60,153 nt of DNA, from assembly GCA_022563315.1 (NCBI GenBank), contig JADFNO010000002.1, forward strand, positions 1-60,153, read 5' to 3'. The number at the start of each line of letters is the position of its first letter. The first letter of the stretch is position 1. Positions 54,103-60,153 of this stretch are shown in pieces. A program made the translations under genes and the position numbers. The stretch is from Planctomycetota bacterium. Its GTDB lineage: Bacteria > Planctomycetota > Phycisphaerae > Phycisphaerales > SM1A02. The notes under the pieces are model-generated. The model saw nothing but the letters and a program-made list of their open reading frames with translations. It ran no database searches and was not told the DNA's origin.

Positions 54103-54848
54103 TGGGCGGTCGCGGGGTTTTCAGAGCCGACGTTTTGCTGCCGGCGGTCGTAGGGCTATGCCTCCTTGGCGTCGTTGCGATCATTGCGGCTCGACAGGAC
54201 GTCAGGCCCAACGGCCTCCCCCTGATCGGGACGATGATCCACGACTTCGGGATTATCGAACTGGGCAATACAGCTTCTCCGTTGCGACATACCTTCGTTC
54301 TGCGAAATCAATCCAAGAGCCCGGTCGAGATTCGGAAGGTATCGACCACCTGCGGCTGCACGGACGCTTCGGCCGATGTGGATCGCGTGCCACCCGGTGG
54401 CAGCGTGCGCATCTCAGCCACCCTTACGCTATCCGACTCTGGAGCCAAGCAAGCCCAAGTTCTCATCGTCATTGACGGGGAAGAACAGGGCATTGTGACT
54501 CTGACGCTCCGGGCGACCGGACGGCGAAGTTCGCAGCTGATGGTGCTTGAGAGACATCTGCAGATCCAGCCAGGTGGTTCGGCCGCCATTACGATCTTTG
54601 CCATCGACTACGAAAGTGATCGCATGCCAAGCGCACCGGAGTTGTCCGCCACCGACGGACTGACGTTGACTTTCAACGGCTGGACCCTCATCCACCAGCG
54701 TCATAAGCCCAGCGGGCAACCCGCCCGCTGGCAGGGGCGCATTGAGGTCAACGCGTCCTTACTCGGTCCGGGCACAAGCACTGCGAGCGTGACCATCGAG
54801 TCCGCCGCGGCTTCGGCTATATCCATACCGGTAGATATCCGCAACTAG
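54102..54848 (+). CDS. Membrane-anchored DUF1573 protein
   Basis: A 248-residue protein with one N-terminal helix (LPAVVGLCLLGVVAIIA) and a DUF1573 Ig-like domain: FGIIELGNTASPLRHTFVLRNQS region (quoted FGIIELGN, HTFVLRNQSKSPVEI), then VSTTCGCTDASAD with the Cys pair and VPPGGSVRISATL. The remainder is a second beta-rich domain. ATGA overlap with the gene before. It completes the operon started at 50910. Confidence 0.8.
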   Translation: MGGRGVFRADVLLPAVVGLCLLGVVAIIAARQDVRPNGLPLIGTMIHDFGIIELGNTASPLRHTFVLRNQSKSPVEIRKVSTTCGCTDASADVDRVPPGGSVRISATLTLSDSGAKQAQVLIVIDGEEQGIVTLTLRATGRRSSQLMVLERHLQIQPGGSAAITIFAIDYESDRMPSAPELSATDGLTLTFNGWTLIHQRHKPSGQPARWQGRIEVNASLLGPGTSTASVTIESAAASAISIPVDIRN

Positions 54849-54988
54849 GCTCGGTGCGGCAGTGATGGGCCTCGCTCGAACGGCGGCCGGGATTGATCCG
54901 TCGGCGCGTATGATCGAAGGAGAATGGCAAATTGCCGATTCCCGTGCGGTCGTCAGGCCGATAGATTCTCGGCGAGGTCACCGAACCA

Positions 54989-56005
54989 ATGAGCCACGAT
55001 ATCCATCTTTCAGCAGCGCTCGGTGCGGTTCGTGACGCATGCCGGGTGGCCCGCGCGATCCAGCAGGATCTGGCGCAGGTCCGTGAAATCACCAAGGATG
55101 ATCGAAGCCCCGTCACCGTGGCCGACTTTGCGGTTCAAGCGATCGTGGCGATGGCGATCCATAGCATCGACCAAGAGATGCGGATCGTGGGCGAGGAGCA
55201 TGCCGGCGAACTGCGCCGCGATGAACATGCAGCCGTGCTCGACGCAGTAGTGGCAGCGGTCCACACCTATCGACCGGACGTCTCGGCGGACGAAGTGCTC
55301 GACGCGATCGATACCGGCAATCACGACCCCGATGGAAGCGGGGACGCCTACTGGGCGCTCGATCCTATCGACGGGACGAAGGGGTTTTTGCGCGGACAAC
55401 AATACGCGATCGCCCTGGCCCGAATCGAGAATGGTCGCGTTGTCCTGGGCGTAATGGGATGTCCCAATCTGCCGGCTGATTCTTCGCAGCCGCTCGATAA
55501 GCCGGATGCGCACGGCACGATCTACAGCGCCGTACATCAGGGCGGGGCATGGGAGCTTCCCGCGGACGACCCGAGCGCGCAGCCCAACCCCATCGCAGCC
55601 GCAACTGAACCGATAGGCGAAGGACTGCGCATCTGCGAGTCCGTGGAGAAGGCGCACTCCAAGCGCAGCGATGCAGCGCGAATCGCCGAGACTTTCGGCG
55701 GTCCGGCGCGGCCCGTGCGTTTGGATAGTCAATGCAAGTACGCGGTGGTGGCGCGCGGCCAAGCCGACGCCTATCTTCGGATGCCAACGAGCAAGACGTA
55801 CGTCGAGAAGATCTGGGATCATGCCGCGGGCAGTATCATCGCCACGGAGGCGGGGGCGGTTGTCACGGACATCAATGGCGCGGCATTGGACTTCACGCAC
55901 GGACGGCAGTTGGAGACGAATCGCGGCGTCGTTTGCGCTGTGCCGCACGTGCACGGACGGATCATCGAGGCGATCGAAAGACTTGGAATTGGCGCGACGG
56001 TCTAG
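54989..56005 (+). CDS. Hal2/CysQ-type 3'(2'),5'-bisphosphate nucleotidase
   Basis: A 338-residue inositol-monophosphatase-fold enzyme of the Hal2/SAL1 type, which converts PAP to AMP. Metal and substrate motifs are DRSPVTVADF (38-47), VGEEH, DPIDGTKGF (125-133) and WDHAAGSIIATEAGA. The long insertion between VGEEH and DPIDGT is shared with eukaryote-like Hal2 proteins. It precedes an SLC13 transporter by 36 bases. Confidence 0.88.
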   Translation: MSHDIHLSAALGAVRDACRVARAIQQDLAQVREITKDDRSPVTVADFAVQAIVAMAIHSIDQEMRIVGEEHAGELRRDEHAAVLDAVVAAVHTYRPDVSADEVLDAIDTGNHDPDGSGDAYWALDPIDGTKGFLRGQQYAIALARIENGRVVLGVMGCPNLPADSSQPLDKPDAHGTIYSAVHQGGAWELPADDPSAQPNPIAAATEPIGEGLRICESVEKAHSKRSDAARIAETFGGPARPVRLDSQCKYAVVARGQADAYLRMPTSKTYVEKIWDHAAGSIIATEAGAVVTDINGAALDFTHGRQLETNRGVVCAVPHVHGRIIEAIERLGIGATV

Positions 56006-56041
56006 GCGCAGACACCGGCCGCCGAGGGCGCATCGATCATC

Positions 56042-57913
56042 ATGACGTTTGCACCTGAAGCATGGTTCACGATCGTCATTATCGGGTTGGTCATCGCAGC
56101 GCTGATGACGAATCGAATCAGTGTCGACGTCGCGATGGTCGGCGGGCTGACGCTGTTGATGGTCGGCGACTTTATCTTCGGCGAGGTGCTGGGGAGGGGC
56201 GGCGTGCTCTCCGTGCCGGACGCTATTGCCGGGTTCGCCCACCAGGCAGTCATGATGATCGGCGCATTGTTCGTGGTCGCGGCGGGACTTCAGGAAACCG
56301 GGGGCATGCAAATCATTGCCCAGCGGCTGCTCGGCCGGCCCAAGACGATTCTCGGCGCGCAGCTTCGCCTCATGGGGCCGGTGGCGCTGTTGAGCGGGTT
56401 TATGAACAACACGCCGATCGTGGCGATGTATCTCCCCATCGTCGGGGATTGGGCGAAGAAGCTGCGCATCAGTCCCTCCAAGCTGTTCATGCCGCTGAGC
56501 TTCGCGGCGATCCTGGGCGGCAAGCTGACCTACATCGGCACGGCGTCCAATATCGTCGTGATGGGATTGTTCATTCGTTTTCTTGCTGACCCGCTAGAGC
56601 AGAAATGGCTCGACGCCCTTGGGGTTACCGAGCCTTCTTCCACCGTGCAATTCTGGGGCATCGCCGTGATCGGTGTGCCGACCGCGATAGCGGGGATTGT
56701 GTTCATCGCACTGACCTCGAAGTGGCTCTTGCCGCAGCGCACACCGGCTGAGCCCGTCACCCTCGACGCCCGCAAGTACGAAGTCGAAATGATTGTCAAA
56801 CCCGACTCCGCCATCGTGGGAAAGACCATCGAGGCAGCCGGGCTTCGTCATCTGCCGGGGTTGTTCCTCACGCAGATCGAACGAGCGGGAACGGTTCTCT
56901 GGGCGGTCTCCCCGAACCAGCGCATCGAGGCCGACGATCGCCTCGCGTTCGTCGGCGTTCTCGAATCGGTCGTCGATCTGCGCAAGATTCGCGGCCTCGT
57001 TCCGGCCACGGACCAAGTGCAGAAGCTCGCCATCGGCAGCCAACCGCGGATGTTCGTCGAAGCGGTCGTGTCGCACAATTCGCCGCTGGTGGGTCGAACG
57101 GTGCGTAAATCCAAGTTCCGCGGCAGATACAACGCGGCGATCATTGCGGTCCACCGTAACGGCGAGCACATCAACGCCAAGATCGGCGACATCGTTCTCA
57201 AGCCGGGCGACACGCTCCTGCTGGACACCCATGCCGGGTTTGTCGACGCCTACCGCAACAGCGACGACTTCTATTTGGTGTCCACAGTCGAGGACTCGCG
57301 ACCGGTTCGACATGAACGGGCGTGGCTGGCGCTGGGCATTCTCGCGGCGCTGATCGTCATGCTGACCGTCACGCCGATCTCACCCGTCATCGCCGCTTTC
57401 TTGTGCGCCATGGCCATGATCACGACGCGATGTGTCACGGGCACCGTGGCTCGAGCCGCCATCAACTGGCAGGTGCTGATCGTGATCGGCTGCGCGCTGG
57501 GGATGGGCGTTGCCCTGCAACAAACCGGCGCAGCGGATGTCATCACCCACATGATCCTCGATCTGTGCGCTCGGATCGGCGTCAGCCAGAACCCGCATGC
57601 GATGCTGTTCGCGATGTTCATGCTCGCCGCCGTTTTCGCGCAGTTGATCACGAACTACGGCGCTGCGGTGCTGATGTTCCCGATTATGATGGCCACGGCG
57701 CGTGATCTCGGCGTGCGGCCGGAGCCGTTCGTCTTTTGTCTCATGGCTGCGGCCGGCTCGAGCTTCATGTCGCCCGTCGCCTACCAGACCAATTTGATGG
57801 TCTATGGGCCCGGCCGGTACCGATTCATGGACTACGTGAAGCTGGGCACGCCGCTCACCTTGATCGTGGCGGTGATCGCATGCACGGTCGCGCCGCTGTT
57901 CTTCCCGTTTTGA
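56042..57913 (+). CDS. SLC13-family anion transporter with TrkA-C domains
   Basis: A 623-residue permease: an N-terminal CitMHS/SLC13 half with SGFMNNTPIVAMYLP, two cytoplasmic TrkA-C (RCK-C) domains (about 235-410) and a C-terminal half with LITNYGAAVLMFPI. Such proteins carry sulfate or dicarboxylates with sodium. Directly downstream of a PAP phosphatase, sulfate is the most likely substrate, an inference from context. Confidence 0.9.
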   Translation: MTFAPEAWFTIVIIGLVIAALMTNRISVDVAMVGGLTLLMVGDFIFGEVLGRGGVLSVPDAIAGFAHQAVMMIGALFVVAAGLQETGGMQIIAQRLLGRPKTILGAQLRLMGPVALLSGFMNNTPIVAMYLPIVGDWAKKLRISPSKLFMPLSFAAILGGKLTYIGTASNIVVMGLFIRFLADPLEQKWLDALGVTEPSSTVQFWGIAVIGVPTAIAGIVFIALTSKWLLPQRTPAEPVTLDARKYEVEMIVKPDSAIVGKTIEAAGLRHLPGLFLTQIERAGTVLWAVSPNQRIEADDRLAFVGVLESVVDLRKIRGLVPATDQVQKLAIGSQPRMFVEAVVSHNSPLVGRTVRKSKFRGRYNAAIIAVHRNGEHINAKIGDIVLKPGDTLLLDTHAGFVDAYRNSDDFYLVSTVEDSRPVRHERAWLALGILAALIVMLTVTPISPVIAAFLCAMAMITTRCVTGTVARAAINWQVLIVIGCALGMGVALQQTGAADVITHMILDLCARIGVSQNPHAMLFAMFMLAAVFAQLITNYGAAVLMFPIMMATARDLGVRPEPFVFCLMAAAGSSFMSPVAYQTNLMVYGPGRYRFMDYVKLGTPLTLIVAVIACTVAPLFFPF

Positions 57914-57944
57914 TTCCACTGGGCCGTAACACAGCAGTTGCCCG

Positions 57945-58910
57945 TTGATCCGTACAACGCTCAAAATACTCGCCACAGGTTTGGTCGCGCTGGCGATGCT
58001 CGTGCTGATCGCCTGGCTGACCGGACGAATCGTCTCTGATCGCTACGACTGGTCGCAGTGGCTGCTGTGGATTCCCACGCCGGGGGCGATCCTTGTCGCG
58101 CTGCTCGGTTTTCTCGGCGCGTTGAGGCCGGCCGACAAACCGCATCGGCGCAGACGCCGACTGCTCGTCTGGGGGATCACCGCCTTGGCGCTCGTCGGCT
58201 ACTTCACGCTACACGAGCACCGAATCCTCCATCGCTCGCCATCGCTGACAGCCGGCGTGCGCATCGCGTACTGGAACCCAAATTCCGGCGCCCTCCACGA
58301 CAGCGCCGAGGCGCGCAACGCAATTTTCATCGACCTCGATGCCGATCTAACGATCCTCGCCAATGCCCGCGGCCTCAAAGAGTACGACCCGTTTGCCGAC
58401 ACGCTCGGCCCCGAGGGAAGAGCGTTTCGCGTTCGGCCGTTCCTCTTCTTCACCCGCCTGCCCCTGCTGGAGTACCAGACATTGATCTCCAATGGCGGAA
58501 TCGAGGTCGTGCATCTTCGGCTGGACGCTACGGCCGCGCTGGGGCGGGCGATCTCCATCTACGCCGTGGACCTTCCCTCGGATCCGAGGTCGCCGCGCCT
58601 GCAAACGGCCCGACGTTTACGCCGGTTACTTGACAGTGTCGCCGCTGGGCCGCCGGACATCGTGATCGGCGATTTCAACATGACGCGCGGTGGTGCAGCC
58701 CTTCGTATCGCGTTCCCGGATTTGGAGCACGCCTACGACCAAGCCGGGCACGGCTACGGCGCGACGTACCCGCGCGCATTTCCCCTGTATCACATCGACC
58801 ACGTTCTGCTCGCCGAGACGTTGCAAGCTCAAGACTATCGCCTCGTGAATCCGGGGGTCGGCCGGCATGTGATTCAGGTGGTGGAGGTGCGAACTCGCAA
58901 TGCGCCTTGA
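57945..58910 (+). CDS. Endonuclease/exonuclease/phosphatase-fold membrane protein
   Basis: A 321-residue protein with three N-terminal membrane helices and a C-terminal EEP domain: start strand IAYWNPNSG, metal-site VIGDFNMTRGG and the YHIDHVLL strand are conserved. The catalytic Glu region reads LTILANARG and the final strand GRHVIQVVEV lacks the usual Ser-Asp-His, so key residues are missing. TTG 57945 starts the frame. The nearest known layout is the EEP/YafD-like membrane family. Confidence 0.75.
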   Translation: MIRTTLKILATGLVALAMLVLIAWLTGRIVSDRYDWSQWLLWIPTPGAILVALLGFLGALRPADKPHRRRRRLLVWGITALALVGYFTLHEHRILHRSPSLTAGVRIAYWNPNSGALHDSAEARNAIFIDLDADLTILANARGLKEYDPFADTLGPEGRAFRVRPFLFFTRLPLLEYQTLISNGGIEVVHLRLDATAALGRAISIYAVDLPSDPRSPRLQTARRLRRLLDSVAAGPPDIVIGDFNMTRGGAALRIAFPDLEHAYDQAGHGYGATYPRAFPLYHIDHVLLAETLQAQDYRLVNPGVGRHVIQVVEVRTRNAP

Positions 58911-59025
58911 CGCCCCGTGACCTACTCCCCGTGAGCCGCACACAATCAACCGCTCTTCCCGAAAGCCCAGGAATTCCATCCCTGGGATTCTTCCTTCAAG
59001 CCTCACGCCCCAAAGCCTGCTTTCC

Positions 59026-60051
59026 TCACGGACAAGCTCCAAAGTGCATCGCCACCGCTGCCACGTCTCTGCCGTTGACAATACCGTCGCCGTTAACATC
59101 CCACGGGCAGTTGTCGGAATCGTCGCAAAGTCCCAAGTTGTGAACCACCTCAACAAGATCGTGGTGGTCAACAACGCCGTCGTCGTTGACATCCCACGGG
59201 CAGTTCGTCGCCTGGAACTCATACGCCCCCATGTCCACGATCGGCGGATCGCCGTTGCCAGTGTCGTCGGTATCCGGGTCATCAACAAAGCGAGGATTAC
59301 CGTCGAGGTCGGTCGTGATACCCTCCAGCCCGGCGGTGTTGTCACCGGCGTCGATACAGGGTGAGCCGGGTGAGAGCCGGAAGTCACGAGTGTCGGTATC
59401 CGCGAATAACGGGTTAGCGTCGATGTTACCGCCGCCGTCCACAGCGCCCGCCGGCAAGCCGCCTTGCACATCGCTGAAACTTACGATGGGGTGATCGAAG
59501 CCGGGTTCGTGGTTGACGATCTCATCCGGCATGTCGCCCCAAAGAATGCAGTTGGTCACCGTCGGGCTGCTCTCGATGGCGTTGAACATCCCGCCGCCGG
59601 CGCTGTTGGCTGAGTTCTCGCTGAATATGCAGTTGGTCACCGATGGGCTACTTTCGAAGAAGTTGTACATCCCGCCGCCGGCGCTGTTGGCTGAGTTATC
59701 ACTGAAAACGCAGTTAGTGAACGTCGGGCTGCTGACTTGGTTATATATCCCACCGCCACCGCCAGCCGTGTTCGCAATGAAGACGCAATTGGTTACCGAC
59801 GGGCTGCTATCGAAGATGTTGAACATGCCACCGCCTGCGGCGGCTGAGTTCTCGCTGAAAATGCAGTTGATCACAGAAGGGCTGCTCTCGAAGACGTTGT
59901 ACATCCCACCGCCTCCCGAGCTTGTGGTATTCTGAGTGAACCTGCAATCGGTTACTGTCGGCGAGCTATTGGAGTTGACCATTCCACCCCCATTGCTGGC
60001 ATTGCCGCCGATTATCGTGAATCCCTCTAGGTCGTGTCCCGTAAGTCCCAA
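59026..60051 (-). CDS. Beta-helix protein with dockerin-like C-terminus, 5' end missing
   Basis: A surface-type protein: six or more repeats of about 26 residues with the pattern SSPSVTNCxFSxNSAxxxGGGMYN, a parallel-beta-helix signature, then a DAGDN-type region and a C-terminal pair of calcium loops, CPWDVNDDGVVDHHDLVEVV and CPWDVNGDGIVNGRDVAAVA. Such tails may anchor or sort secreted proteins in Planctomycetota. The frame is open to the window end, but similarity stops at LEGFTI (near 60030), where an inverted-repeat element begins. Confidence 0.8.
   Translation of the reverse strand: MGLTGHDLEGFTIIGGNASNGGGMVNSNSSPTVTDCRFTQNTTSSGGGGMYNVFESSPSVINCIFSENSAAAGGGMFNIFDSSPSVTNCVFIANTAGGGGGIYNQVSSPTFTNCVFSDNSANSAGGGMYNFFESSPSVTNCIFSENSANSAGGGMFNAIESSPTVTNCILWGDMPDEIVNHEPGFDHPIVSFSDVQGGLPAGAVDGGGNIDANPLFADTDTRDFRLSPGSPCIDAGDNTAGLEGITTDLDGNPRFVDDPDTDDTGNGDPPIVDMGAYEFQATNCPWDVNDDGVVDHHDLVEVVHNLGLCDDSDNCPWDVNGDGIVNGRDVAAVAMHFGACP
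59540..59990. repeat. 78-81 bp tandem coding repeats
   Basis: Six units carrying variants of CAGTTGGTCACCGAYGGGCT recur every 78-82 bases; they encode the beta-helix coils. Neighbouring units are close enough to recombine. Confidence 0.8.
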
Positions 60052-60153
60052 AACGCGCTGGGAGGGTCGTGAGTGCGAGTCCGAATTAGCGTTCTTCGGC
60101 CGTTGACGACAGCCCCGGTTGGGACTGGATGCAGGACCGGAGACTTGCGGGAC
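60030..60153. mobile_element. Probable MITE or IS end cut by the window edge
   Basis: GTCCCGTAAGTCCC (60036-60049) and the inverse of the terminal bases 60139-60153 (GTCCCGCAAGTCTCC) form imperfect inverted ends about 100 bp apart. The intervening translation is unlike the beta-helix gene. CTAG borders the left end. Confidence 0.45.

Noticed and set aside
1-60153. tRNA or rRNA genes
   Set aside because: I found no convincing cloverleaf (no GTTCGANTCC-type arm with matching acceptor stem) and no rRNA-like stretch; a covariance-model scan could overturn this.

Overview
The window looks like a chromosomal segment of a Planctomycetota bacterium, probably near the Phycisphaerae. The supports are a high-GC genome, squalene-hopene cyclase, an LpxI-type lipid A step, several long exported proteins without clear families, an ATP synthase c subunit made as a signal-peptide precursor, and a beta-helix protein ending in a dockerin-like Ca-binding pair. 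This placement is inference; no rRNA or tRNA gene was seen.

Layout: 1-2130 holds small toxin-antitoxin-like genes (HicA, DUF4258/DUF2283) around lpxI. 2.3-13.7 kb carries an FtsJ/TlyA-like methyltransferase, gyrA, a STAS protein, an ExbD/TonB-like pair, surE, nnrE, a LolC/LolD-like ABC exporter and a degenerate peptidase. 13.9-33 kb is mostly housekeeping and envelope: clpC, exported lipoproteins, a TolB-like propeller, an RluA-type pseudouridine synthase, shc, a FIST sensor, a GspE/PilB ATPase, a lipid A acyltransferase-like gene, a response regulator, a DUF1573 lipoprotein and a Na/Pi symporter. 32.7-40.5 kb is a minus-strand peptide ABC transporter cut into three by repeat-rich spacers. 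43.7-49.9 kb is an ATP synthase operon (atpZ-I-B-E-F-H-A). It carries a SIMPL gene and a GxxExxY cassette between atpH and atpA, and a nucleotidyltransferase where atpG would be expected. 50.8-54.8 kb is an apparently self-contained four-gene operon of exported proteins, including a 12-Cys secreted miniprotein, behind a near-consensus promoter. 55-60 kb has a Hal2-like nucleotidase, an SLC13 transporter, an EEP-fold protein and a beta-helix protein cut by the window end.

Intergenic DNA is rich in short repeats: heptamer and octamer arrays, decamer tracts of the AACCACAGATGAACACAG type, REP-like palindromes, a MITE-like element with inverted ends, and a five-copy CCGCGACC hairpin family. They lie at gene ends, and in two cases (surE and a dppC-like gene) they supply the stop codon.

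Best candidates for something undescribed: (1) the promoter-driven operon at 50.8-54.8 kb, with paired direct repeats next to its -35 box; (2) the GxxExxY cassette bounded by inverted copies of a repeat found solo elsewhere in the window; (3) a LolD-type ATPase with an inserted zinc ribbon; (4) the ATP synthase operon that stops after atpA.
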